DNA of 64,000 bases, taken from the NCBI RefSeq assembly GCF_030272615.1, contig NC_081414.1, positions 304,810,164 to 304,874,163 on the forward strand, written 5' to 3'. Source of the stretch: Cryptomeria japonica (lineage: Eukaryota; Streptophyta; Pinopsida; Cupressales; Cupressaceae). The position numbers were made by a program, and so were the translations under genes. The first letter of the stretch is position 1, and every line of letters begins with the position of its first letter. The notes under the pieces were generated by a model, which did not search any database, was not told where the DNA came from, and was given only the letters and a program-made list of their open reading frames with translations. Shown piece after piece: positions 36,429-48,100 of the stretch.

Positions 36429-37520
36429 AATAAGGATTCTAAAACTTAATGTGTTAGTAGGAATCTAAGAAAATTAGCAAATCTATGTCATGATTGGAAG
36501 TTTCAGAGTAGATACAACTAAGAAGATGACTTTCTTAGTAAATGTTCGTATTTGGATTTAGTGGAGTTCTTGATGATTGAATTTACAATTTTAATGAATG
36601 TTTATGTTGTTTTAAGACAACATGCTTATGACTTGGTATGAAACTCAAGTAGATTTTTTTTTTTTTTAATAAAGTAAAATTATCTTTGAAATAATCAGTT
36701 TGTTTCATCTACAATAAATTTTTTTTTGTGAATTGGATTCTTTAAAATAAATTTTGTCTAAGGTGTACAACTAGGTTGACTAAGTCCTCGCAAAAATATT
36801 AGGAACCAGTTTATTCATTTTAAACTATGATTAATTTAGTGATTGTTTATTTGTGCTAATACTATAAAAACATATATTTTATTAGTGACTTTTATTAACA
36901 CAAACAGGTTAGATCTAAGAGAAAGCAGGAGAAATTTAATAGGAGATTGGGAAAGAGTGTTTTAGAACTCAATTCCCTTTTCATTTATGTTTCTAAGCCC
37001 AAATCACACATGTGAGTTTAAAATGTTTGTTGGTCAATATTTTTCATTGTAGAATGGACAAAGTAGTAGTTCTTGTTGAGTTTCTTTTCCTCATATGAAA
37101 TGATTAAGATGGTTATCCTAATGTTTACATGTGGTTCCAACTTAGATTAGTATGGTAGTATCTCTTTATTGTGTCAAACTTGATAGGTTATGTAGTGATT
37201 TGAGTAAGCATAAGTGGAACTCTATTTTGTGCTTCTTTGTGCACCCATTGGTCTTGTGACTACTTTGGTTACTAAAAGGGTGTCCTCATGGATGATACAC
37301 GTCCAACATCATTTTCTCTACTCCAAGTCTTGCACAATCAAATATCATCACCCCTTAAGATAAGAGTGCATAAGGATTGAAGTAGGGGTTGACGTTTTCT
37401 CTTCTTGACATAGAATCACATCACATAGGCTTTACCACTCTTACTGGGTATAGACTTCACAAATTGTGTGCTATAAATTCTATTATTTCCCTTCACTTGC
37501 TAGAGCTAGGATTCTCTAAT
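36429..37520. other. block D of unit 1, no gene
   Basis: Host-side sequence right of the composite insertion. It begins AAATAAGGATTCTAAAAC, loosely resembling the continuation of block B in unit 2 (AATATAAGAATTATAT), and is absent from unit 2. No coding potential recognised. Confidence 0.5.
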
Positions 37521-38478
37521 GAAGCATGTGGCTTGCCTTATGGTGTACTATATTTTCCACTTGTGGGTGGTATGCTTTGTGTTTTACTATTCTTAGTTTT
37601 TCTTACTTATGTGAATTTTTTGTATAGACCTATATATGACCATTTTGACTTGGTATCTTGGTGTGGTATGAGACTTTAGAATTAGTGTTTTGTGAGTATT
37701 ATTTGTGGAATGGTTTTATGTGTGATAAAAATATTGTCAATTTATATCTTACTTTGGTGTATTTATATTTATGTATACACCATACGCCAACACAAAGATG
37801 GAACATTTTTTAATGTTTGAAGTGACATCTTATGTGATCTTAATTAGCATGTATTGATGTTAAATATACATGTTGTGCATACATTTGACATAGTTAAGTG
37901 GTTTGTTCTATGGTTTCATATGTATGCCTACTTGTCTCTTAAAGGAACAAATTAATTAAGATAATCACTAGTGTTTTTAGTGAGTCACCTTATTGGGATA
38001 TCAAATGGATACTTATTTGCCTTAACAAATGGTTGTGGAGGAAATAGGGTTCCTTTAACTATGAGTTCAATCCCTTCCTCGATCAATAATTGAAGCTTGA
38101 AAAGACCATCTTACATATTCTATTCGAATACATTTATTTTGTTTATTGTAGTTTGTACCAAGACCATTGGTGTGTGTGGCAATTGGTTGATGACTTAGTG
38201 TAACCATTGTATTTTATGTTATAGCTTTGTAGTACTTGACCCATTGTGCACTGATTGTATTAGGAGGTGTTTATTATACTTAATAGATTGAATTTAATAA
38301 TCATCATGTTGATTCTTTATTGATATTACTTGCATAATTTATATATGAATGCAATATTTGTATTTAGAGAAATAAATTCTATCCACTTTTGAGGGGTTGT
38401 TACATTTATTTATTAAATGAAGGTGTAATGCAAAAAATCCTATTTTTTTAATAATTACACCAATATGTTTTTCTTTAT
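37521..38478. repeat. block C, unit 1 copy
   Basis: About 950 bp, roughly 93-95% alike to 52886-53850, from GAAGCATGTGGCTTGC to AATATGTTTTTCTTTAT. No gene. It marks the right end of duplication unit 1. Confidence 0.93.
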
Positions 38479-38677
38479 CAATTTATGTGGAAATAGCGAA
38501 TTAATTAATTAAATTAAATAATCAATTAACTATAAATAATTAAGTCAATTATGTTAAATTTGTAATAACCCACTTAACTTAATCCAAAAATCTCAACTGG
38601 TTTTTTTTTATATATAAATGTTGATTACTTATTCTTACTCATTGTTAATTGTGTTTGATTCAATCACATACTCAGGT

Positions 38678-38895
38678 ACATCAATCCAAACTTGATAGGA
38701 ATCCATCCAACTGGGATGGGCATCTAACCATACGGGTTAGGCATCTAACCATACAGGTTAGGCATCTATCCATACGAGACTAGGCATCTAACCATACAGG
38801 TTAGGCATCTGTCCATACAGGGCAAGAGGTTTCATCTATCCAATCTGGGATAGGCATCTACCCAAATGGGGTAGGCATCTATTCATAAGAATAGG
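38678..38895. repeat. 21-22-bp minisatellite (GGCATCTAACCATACRGGTTA)
   Basis: Unit starts at 38719, 38740, 38761, 38783, 38804, 38831, 38853 and 38874 give eight units of 21-22 bp (one of 27). Two more degenerate units precede them from about 38678. Confidence 0.9.
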
Positions 38896-40781
38896 ATATG
38901 CTTTTGCTAGAGACTTTAGACTCATCAGGACCATTTGGGTCCTGAACCACTCTCTAAAGACTACACTCCCCTACTAGGAATACACCGAGGTCATTGTCTT
39001 TAGGAGTAGTAATTAAAAAAGCTTGAGCTTCGCCTCGAGAGGTCAAGAGAATCCATATGAGATTCCTTCTGAGTATGCATTGAATTAATCTTAATCTTCC
39101 AATTAGCATGATTCATACCCTTTAATTGAGGGACTTAAGGAACTTTGGAACACCACAACTCACCCATAACCAAAACCTAATCCCCATCCTCGAACACCTG
39201 AGTACAAGAGACAACTTTATCCCTAGACTGCCTACATACCTGTTTCAACACGGGATCAAGGTGTAAAGTATGTAGTTCTGGTTTCTAAACAAGAGTTTAA
39301 TGTAAAATGTATGGTGGGCACACAACCCTTTCTAGGGTCAATGTCCCAAACAGTTTCTCTACGGTTGCTACCCATGATGGTAGCTCTATAGCAAAAAGGC
39401 TCAAGGTGGCCTTCCGCTTGTGGTCTAAGATAACTAAGTCCTATTTCCTATTAAATATGTCACCCTTAATCCATTCTCATCCGCTGAATTCATCAAAATA
39501 AATAAATAAATTTCTAAGATCTTCACACACATTCAAACCCGAATGGGGTTTTCTAAAGTTTAACTGATCAGATGTAAATTCATTTAAAAAATTAATCTTT
39601 TTAGATTATTGATCCAAGGGGAATTACTCGCCCCTTGAATTTTAACTTCCATATGACCCTATTACTCCTCGACGATTTATAGGTAGGATGCCACATACGT
39701 CGTTGTTGCAACTTTATTAGGCATTAAGTGTAGTAGTTCAACACAACAACATTATCGGTAAGTGTAATCCAGAGGCACCATATATACTAAATGATGCTAG
39801 GTTTTTGTTTCCATCACGTCTTGTTTAGTTATCTATCTAAGTACTTATGGAGCTTAAGCAACACTATGAAATGAAACTATTATACTACTGAAAACTTAAA
39901 TAAACATTATCCTAGTGCAACTTGAAATTGAGATCATTATTGCAAAGACTTGAAAATAAACAAATTCTATGAAATGAGGAACCTCTTGAAAATGCCAACC
40001 CATTTCCTACTAGAAGATTAAAATTCAAATTGTGAGGACCATTATATCTAACTTCTCGAAAATAACTTGCATGATAATAATAAATAAGTAACTTGCATGA
40101 TACAATAAATGTGTAACTTGTGTAACTTGCATGATGATAAAAACAAAAAATGTAACTTGCATGAAAGATTAACAAATGTTCAGTTTCTAAAATGAGGACA
40201 AATTAAAATTAAATATTGATTTGTTTATTTGAATAAACAATTGATTAAGGGAACCAAGGAATTAGACAATTTTGATCAATATTTAACTTAAACTGACGAT
40301 TATTGCAATATAAATTAATAATTTATAATAAAATAAAAATACCAATAACCCATTAAATCTTAACTATTTAGATGAGTCTGATCTACAAATTTAATTCCCT
40401 TGATTGAACAAGACTAAGGAGATTGTTAACACTAATTAATACTAATGTTCTTACAAATAGATTATATCATGCAACTTATCTCCAAATTTCAATGTTAATT
40501 AAATTCATCTATACTAAATACTTTGCAACATAAATGTAACTTCTCCTTTACTATTCTTATATATATTTAACTATTCATAGATTGATTATTCTCAAATGTC
40601 TTGTATACTCTATATCGTGAATTTTAACCTTGGGAAAACAAATATATCCAACTTCTTGAATTGAGGAAACTTTAGCTAAACATTACTTCATATTTCTTAA
40701 AATACAAAAAGTGTGTAACTAAACACAAATTTACTTGGGAGGTAAATTCTTTTAACCCTTAACACCTGCACTCATTTTTTA
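38896..40781. other. interior of the TG...CA insertion, no gene
   Basis: No recognisable coding sequence. Several copies of GTAACTTGCATGATAAT occur near 40060-40165. Confidence 0.45.
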
Positions 40782-40794
40782 AGTATACAAAAAG

Positions 40795-41117
40795 TCCAAG
40801 GGGTTGAGCTTAGTTGGTTAAAGCATTGAGTTCTCAATGTGGAGACCCAAGTTCAACTCCTATGAGGGACACCTTTGTGTAGAATTCTAAGTTGTGACTC
40901 TTGGTCTTCCATTGATTGTATTTGTCACATTGTTTAAAGTGGATTTCTAAGTTGTGACCCTTGGTCTTCCAATTGTTGTTTCTAGTTTGGTACTCGAAAG
41001 GAGCTAGTATTTGTAATAAATTTGCTCGAAAGGAGCTGGTATTAAGTTTGTAACGTGGATGCTCGAATGAGCAAAAAATGAGCTTTGTGATTCTATGATA
41101 CTTAATACAAAAAAAAA
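40795..41117 (+). mobile_element. tRNA-derived SINE with target duplication
   Basis: A 323-bp element with a tRNA-like head: A-box GAGCTTAGTTGG (40806-40817) and B-box AGTTCAACTCC (40850-40860). The body is unrelated to tRNA and the tail is an A-run (41109-41118). Flanking direct repeats are AGTATACAAAAAG (40782-40794) and AGTACACAAAAAG (41118-41130), one mismatch. The body contains two internal duplications: TTCTAAGTTGTGACYCTTGG twice and CTCGAAAGGAGCTRGTATT twice. SINEs of this kind are transcribed by Pol III and mobilised by LINE enzymes. Confidence 0.85.
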
Positions 41118-41130
41118 AGTACACAAAAAG

Positions 41131-41968
41131 GGTATTTCTATTTATTATCAATTGATACTAAATAGTGATACTTGATGAAAAAGAACCGATACTATAGAAT
41201 AAGTGTATCATTGATGAAGTATCATTTTCCTATCTTTTGTTTTCCTAGGTCAAACTAATCTATATAATAAGAAGATTTAACTGTTATATCTACATCCTAA
41301 GAAGATTAATTTTAGATAGTAGGTTTCTTGATATTTGATTATCTAATGAAATGCCATATGTGTTAATTGACTCTTTGCCTTATACAATATTTATCCCTTC
41401 AAAACCCCACAGGGACTTTATTTTCCCATCATGAAGGGAAGGTCAAAATTTGCAACTTAAATTCCCATCAATAGAACTCTAATAGGTGACCCTTTGGCAT
41501 GAGTTAGGTTCATTATACTTCTCTTAAAAGATTAATTACCACCTAATATATTTAATAATCAATTTTCTTATCCACTAAGAAAAACATTTTAAAGGAAAAC
41601 CCCTTTTAATTAATAAATACAGTCTAATAATATAATAAGTTTCAACTATTAAGGAAAAAAAAAAACCATTAATAATGCCCTAAGTTATAAATTAATTCCA
41701 ATAGTAAGTATATATATATATATATATATATTTAATTTTTTAATTTATTTATTTTTCTTAAAAGAAGATTACCCAATGTTCAAATTAATTTTAATAATAC
41801 AAATAAACAAATTTCAGTATTGGGTGAACTTAAATATAAATTAATTTTAGAACAAGTAAATTTAAATATCAGGCTAATAAGCTATTGGTATTCAATTTAT
41901 TATATTTAATAAAATTTAGAAGGATATAGGTTAATATGAATCCACTTCATAAAACACAACCACTTTTT

Positions 41969-41999
<31 letters not shown>

Positions 42000-44900
42000 A
42001 TTATCCTTTAACTCTTTTATGGTATAATGAATAAAGCAAGAAGGTTTCAATAACAAAATCAATTGAAAAATAGAAATGATTCTGTCATAATCTCTTAACT
42101 ATTTTATAGAAAAAAAAATTAAAAAAATCAATCTCATTTCCAATTTTGTGAAGCCAAATCACATTTTAAAATAACTCCATTATCATTCACCAATCGTTTT
42201 ATAAAATAATATAAATTATATTTACATTCTATTTTGTAAAATCAAAATTATAAATTTAACATAGAAATAATTCTATTATTATTGATTATTTACCTTATAA
42301 AATAGCATAAATCTTCTTTCTAAATTCTAACTAAATGGCCAAAAGATACACTTTAATATATATATATGAATCTACTGTACATTTTGCAGTCATAGATACT
42401 ATGTAGAAGGAGATACCAAATAAAAGATTTTGTAGTCACATATACTATGTAGAAGGAGATGCCAAATAAAAGTAATAAGTAATAACATCTCGTGAAGGCA
42501 ACAAATCTGGAAAAAAATAAAATACACTAAGGAACTTCACATTGATCAGGAGGCTCTGAGGAATATTAATGAAATATTATTTGTTTAAAGCAGGGATGGT
42601 GTGTTCTCTACTCTTACCCATAGCTCAGGTACCTATGGCTGATCAACAATATTGGGTTAAAAATAATAATAGGACTAGAACACGTACATTGCTTGGGGAC
42701 AGTGTTCAATATTGGCCAAACACTTTTTGGTATAAATTTAAGTAGTCTTTTGTGCAGCCCCACATCCTGAGATGAGATTTCTTGTTGGTTCACTCGGCAA
42801 TGGTAGGGCATAGATCAATGGAAATTATGGTTTGTACACAGAGCTAAATATACACAGAGATACATATATTTTATTTTTGTTTTCTTATTATTATACACAG
42901 AGATAAATATATTTTATTTTTGTTTTCCTATTATGATTTTTAAATTACTTTGACAAAAAAAATATTTTGTTCCCGTTATTTATTTTATCCTAATACATAT
43001 ACTTCATTTTATTAATCTAATTTTTGAAATATGAAGAGGATTGGTTAAATAATATTCTCATTGTATTATTTTGAAAATAAATCTACTTACTTTTATTTCA
43101 TACATGCATATTGATTTAATCTATCAAAAATATGAAAACTACAAGAGGATGTTCATTTGTAAAATATAATTTTAATACATGCATAGTGCTTTAATCTATC
43201 AAAAATTTGGAAACTAGAGATTTCTTTGAAAAAAAATGTGATTCCTACTTGTTAATCTGACCCATTTTCATATTTAAATAAAATATCAAAAGAAATACAC
43301 ATACAAATATGAAACCCCACCCTATTTTTGAAAGGAAATCATGTGATAAGAGAGGAGGAACCTGGATCTCCAAGAAGAGTAAATTTGTACTTGTTGAATC
43401 AATTCTTTGTTGCCCAACTATCTATAATACCCTAAAATTGGTCATCTAAACCATAGCCCCTAATCTCGACAACATCACCAAGGTCCTAACCAAAGGCAAT
43501 TAAATTAATTAAATATTTATTTAATTAATTGAATCATTCCAAGAATATCTTTTTGTTCAATTATCCTATTTAATTTATTAAATATCCTAGAATATTTAAT
43601 TAATTAATAAATTTGTCATTTAATCATAAAAAAGAATTAATTTATTACAAAAGAGGAATTAATCACAAAGCAAGAGTTAAATTGAAAATAAAACAAAAGA
43701 ATTGAATTGAGAGATAAATCAAACTTGAGATATTATTTCTTTTTCTAAATTGAGATTAACTTGAAATTAGAAAAGCAATTAAATTGAATTATTAATCATT
43801 CTCTAAAATTGGAACTCAAAGCTTTTCAGAAAAAGAAGTTCAGTTGCATTGAAAAGACTATTTTCTTGAATAAATCAAAGAATTTCCTATTTTTATCTCA
43901 AGTGCATGGAATTAATTAATTCTTATTTCTAATGTAAACTCAAACTTATAATCTGAATGCATTTCAATTAAACTATAATTGGAATCTATCTCAAGGTTAA
44001 CTGAATCTGATTTCTCGATTATTTCAATTAATCCCAAATTGTGCTTTTTTCTTGATCTCTCTTGTAATTCTCTATAAATTCAGCCTTCATCTCTCATTCA
44101 AAACACCCCGGAGATTTATTATTATACACTTTTTGCTCTGGAGTCATTGAATATATTGTGCTTGCTTTTTGAGATTATTGCATCTTAGTTTAAATTGTTT
44201 TTTGCATATTTATTTCAATTATGATTGCTTGAATCCATATTGTTTGAATTCATTATTGCTTGAATTATTCATCCATCTTGCATCCATTTAGCTTAATATC
44301 ATGCTCATATAGATTAAATCCTTTGTCTTGGTGTAGTCTAGTCATTGGTATTGCTTATAAAAATCTGAGAGCAATCTTATACTCGCATCTTTTAGAAGGC
44401 AATTAGTCGATTTGTTATGGTTTTATTATTCATGCTTATATATGTCTAACCATACATGTAATGACTTAATTGAAGTGTTGTGCTTGCAACTATCAGACTT
44501 ATTTCACTTTTTCACACACACACACACGATCTTCCTTTAATCCTTCTGCTGCAAATCTGGTATAGATCTCCTCCAAATTCCCTGAAAAAAATTTCCTATC
44601 TCCTACAATACAATATGTCTACCAAAATCCTCCTACAACTAGCATGATCTGCCAGAATTCAAGAACTACCTTTCTATCAAAACAATGAACTACTTTTTTC
44701 AAAAACAATAAACTCCCCCTTTTGAAAATCTAGAATTCATTAAATAGAAAAGAGAGTCATTTTTCCCACTACAAGAGAAATTAATGGATTTAGAGATTCT
44801 TTTCCAAAATAATTTCCATGCAAAAGTGGAGTTACATGCATAAATAATTTGAATTTGAAATTGTTTCATGCAAGACATGTTCCTTACAACTCGTCATGGT

Positions 44901-45116
44901 GGTGGTTACATTTGACCATGCAAAATTCGAATTTGAAATTCATTTCTAAAATCTTCTTATTTCTCCTACACCATGTGCTCAATTAGAATATTGAGGAAAT
45001 AAATAATTCCCAAGTAAATTATGACCTCACGTGCGAGTCACCACTTATTAATTTTTCTTAAATAAATTTTTTAACCATATTCATTTTTTTTTCATCTCCA
45101 ACTAACAATGCTCATA
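41131..45116. other. right part of TG...CA insertion, no gene
   Basis: Very AT-rich, with (TA)n runs near 41709-41732 and 41979-42000 and a (CA)n run near 44512-44527. No gene or LTR pair identified. A sequence starting TATAATACCCTAAAATTGG (43424) resembles a gypsy LTR start, but no matching partner was found. Confidence 0.4.
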
Positions 45117-45203
45117 AAAGTAGTAGTAGTAGTAGCTAGCAACAACAACAGTAGTAGTAGTAGTAGTAGTAACAATAACAATAACAATAACAATAACAAT
45201 GAT
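45117..45203. repeat. compound microsatellite (GTA)n-(CAA)n-(GTA)n-(ACAATA)n
   Basis: Four adjacent short-unit tracts lie about 40 bp inside the right end of the 6.7-kb insertion. Confidence 0.9.
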
Positions 45204-45374
45204 AGCAAGTCATATCAAGGTCCAAAAAGAGGGTTATGACAAAATTATTTATTCAATGGTTAAAAATATATTCTTTAACTATTTAATTGTTAAATAATTT
45301 TTAACATTGTTTAGAAAATAACAAGCTTAATTGTTTTAATTCCGTTGATTTTAATGTGCAAGTTCATAGTTGAG

Positions 45375-45376
<2 letters not shown>

Positions 45377-45468
<92 letters not shown>
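45377..45468. repeat. (AT)46 microsatellite inside block B
   Basis: A 92-bp AT run. The unit 1 copy of block B has only a short ATATATAT at the same point (near 24570), so this tract expanded after the duplication, or contracted in unit 1. Confidence 0.97.
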
Positions 45469-45473
<5 letters not shown>

Positions 45474-45597
45474 TTATTTTGGGGGACTAAGATAAATAAT
45501 TTCTTCATTTTAATTATTGACAAGTTTTAAATAATAAAATAATTAACAAGACTAAAATTTATCATTTTAGATATTTTATGAGAAGTTCTAATATAAG

Positions 45598-45599
<2 letters not shown>

Positions 45600-45671
<72 letters not shown>
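45600..45671. repeat. (TA)35 at the LINE-3 3' junction
   Basis: A TA run of about 70 bp between the end of block B and LINE-3 sequence. Confidence 0.97.
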
Positions 45672-45673
<2 letters not shown>

Positions 45674-46063
45674 GGTAATAATATTTTTTATTTCATTATA
45701 AAATATGGTTAGTACATCTTCAAAATTCAAGCTTTCATACATCTAGTTAGCCCAATCATAGAGCTTACAAACCTACAATTACCTCACACTCCAGGCATTA
45801 GTATCCAAACCACCATAAAAAAAAAAAACCCAAAACCAACCACCATTCCAGCTCCTTCGAATCCCACAGGATGATTTATAAACTTATTACTATTTAACCT
45901 TATGTATACTATTTAGATCCATATTGGGCTTACATAGATAGCTAAAAACATTAAAAACCTATTTGAAATTCCCAAAAAAAGGCCTGTCATTACTAACAAA
46001 AAACATCCCCAATCCCACATCTGCATCTGCACCACCTCCAAACGGAAACTCGAAGGGTTCTTA

Positions 46064-46645
46064 CTATTGTTGCCGATTGGCTTGGAATATCCGACACTTC
46101 CTCATCCCTCTGTGCTTGCCTTTGGGGTGTGCCTTCGGCCATGCTTTAACTAGGTCATTCACTTCCATCTCATGTTGTTGAATCAATCTCTTCAGATTCT
46201 CCCATGCTCCCGCCCTTTCCAGCACATATGCATCTTTGTCTACTTTCCCTATCCACCGAACAAAGGAGACCAGGCCGAATTCATCTGCATCCTTAGCATC
46301 ATCAAAATCTTCTGAATAATCGAACCCAGCCCTTGGCACAGCCCATTCCAAAATGGAATCGAGTCCTTCCAGCATTGCTTCATCAAAAAATGATGTTGTT
46401 GCCCACTTCACCGTGTCAATATCTTCTCCAATTTCTAAACCCCAGGCTGTCACCATTAAGATGATGTCTAAATTGACCTTCTAGCGAGACACATTCTCCA
46501 TAAAATATGGACCAACTACCTTCAAAACAATGTTGATCATTTCCTCCTCCTTGAAACAAAGAAGCCCTGACATTTTGTCTCTGCTAACGGCCCCTTTGAA
46601 GCCTTTTTGTTGTTTTTTGGTTGTGACTATAAAATTTGCCTCCAT
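46064..46645 (-). pseudogene. extra 193-codon ORF in LINE-3 3' region, unknown
   Basis: From ATG 46645 one frame runs to the stop at 46064, with a single TAG at codon 55 (46481-46483). It is rich in Asp/Glu, Trp and Lys (EEEMINIVLKVVGPYFM, then DIDTVKWATTSFFDEAML, then GLVSFVRWIGKVDKDAYV) with a basic C-terminus. It follows the RNase H stop by about 440 bp. I do not recognise the family. Plant LINEs normally end coding with ORF2, so this is either a lineage-specific ORF3 or a captured or read-through sequence. Confidence 0.6.
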
Positions 46646-47088
46646 GTTGGAAGCTCCTAAACTTTCTTCCCTCTCAGTTTTCTTTGCTCATTTCTCTCTG
46701 CAACTTGTTTTCATCTCCTTACTTCACTGAAAAAACTGCATCCCTTGGATTTATAACACCCTACACTAACTCTATTTATGATCTTTGCACGCCATCCCTC
46801 TGCTTTTGCCTTCGCACGATTGCCCCCTAAAAAATCTTATAAATGTATTTAATATCAACTTGATCAATCAATCTAATGATGACTTGTCGTGCATGTCAAG
46901 GATTTGGGAATCATTACTTGTTGCTCTCCCGATTAGCCACCGATTTGAACCTCACTCGCACTGTTATTATTAAAACTGCAAAATTTCCCCCGTGCGAGCT
47001 TTCATTTCGTCCTTTCCGCATAAGGAGTCCCACTTGAGAATGGCGCCATCCATCTGACATCCCTCCTCACAATCCTTCTCACTAATCA

Positions 47089-48100
47089 TTATCCTGTCAC
47101 CTCGCTCAGAAATGACAATCCTTGATTGTCTTCCATTTTTAAAACACCTTCAGAATCAAAAGACAAGGCCCATTTGGATAAACTATCCGCAATTTGATTT
47201 CCTGCCCTTCTAATATGGCTAATTTTAAAGTTTTCAAAAAAATTTAGTTCTTCTATGATTACTGCTAAGAGACCTTGAAGATGTCAGGCACTTATCTCTC
47301 CATTCATAATTGCTTGTATTATAATTAAGGAATCCCCTTCTAAATGGAGGTTTCTAACCCCTTCTTTTTTTGCTAATTCTATCCCTAATAGCACTGCTTG
47401 GGCTTCAGCCTCATTGTTGGTGCTCTTCTGAAGCCTTTTAGCTCCATATTTTAAAAGATCTCCATTGTCATCCCATAATGCAAATCTAGCCCCTGCTAAC
47501 TGACCATATTGTTGCGCTGCTCCATCAAAATTTACTTTAAACCACCCCTTCTCTGGTGGTTTCCATTGGACCTTCTCTATATTTTTCCTTTCCTCCTTTT
47601 TCATTGATGTTGACCCATGTCTAATTTTGATGCCTGACCATGCATTTTGGATATTTGAGTCCATTGAGGTGAAGGAGGTGGATAATGAGAAAGATTGTGA
47701 AGCTGCCGAGCCTACCACCTCTTCAATAACTCTATTAATTCTTGTTAACAACCTCCTCTCATCCTCCATCTTGTCTTGAAATATTCTTCTATTTCGTTCC
47801 TTCCATATCTCCCATACAACTATGGAAGGGTTGATTTTCCAAACACAAGAAAGGGTTGACCTCCTTGGTTGTCTTGGCCAGCTCTCAAAAACCTCTTTCA
47901 GGGAGCATTATAACGGTCCCTGCCAATTTAGGTTCCTCTGGAGTTCAGACCAGCACTTTTGTGCCACTTCACATGTTAGGAGCAAATGGTCTGCATATTC
48001 TTCCAACTGATTGCACATAACACACTTTGATGGGCCCACAAAGTTGAGCCTTTTCCTTCTTTCTCCTGTTAAAATTCTACCTTTCACAACTAACTAGGCA
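47089..48100 (-). pseudogene. LINE-3 ORF2 C-terminus: zf-RVT-like and RNase H
   Basis: The minus strand reads GPSKCVMCNQLEEYADHLLL then CEVAQKCW (zinc-binding, about 48030-47940), WEIWKERNRRIF, then RNase H: WFKVNFDGAAQQYGQLAGAR (about 47540-47480), then NNEAEAQAVLLGIELAKKEG, then LHLEGDSLIIIQAI, then ISHIRRAGNQIADSLSKWA, stopping at TAA 47089-47091. The acidic residues of the RNase H core are kept. One TGA at 47284-47286 splits it. Confidence 0.9.

Larger units (their letters stand above)
38561..45241. mobile_element. 6.7-kb TG...CA insertion in unit 2 with AAATT duplication
   Basis: The insert starts TGTAATAACCCAC, ends GGGTTATGACA, and is flanked by AAATT at 38556-38560 and 45242-45246. 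Unit 1 has the uninterrupted site with a single AAATT (24432-24436). The ends form an 11-bp inverted repeat with one mismatch (TGTMATAACCC), and TG...CA plus a 5-bp duplication is the signature of LTR-retrotransposon integration. I found no gag/pol and no clear LTR pair inside; it may be a non-autonomous or nested, decayed element. A SINE-like sequence (40795-41117) and a minisatellite lie within. Confidence 0.8.

Noticed and set aside
38678-38895. CRISPR-like array of short repeats
   Set aside because: The 21-22-bp units are directly contiguous with no unique spacers, and the genome is a plant: a minisatellite.
40795-40870. Functional tRNA gene
   Set aside because: Only A- and B-box-like parts are present, followed by a 250-bp body and A-tail with target duplication: a SINE, not a tRNA.
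43424-45241. 3' LTR of the 6.7-kb insertion starting TATAATACCCTAAAATTGG
   Set aside because: No matching sequence occurs at the insertion's left end beyond the first few bases, so an LTR pair cannot be supported.
45311-45742. Three 60-70-codon frames made of alternating Ile-Tyr
   Set aside because: They are translations of the (AT)n tracts, not genes.
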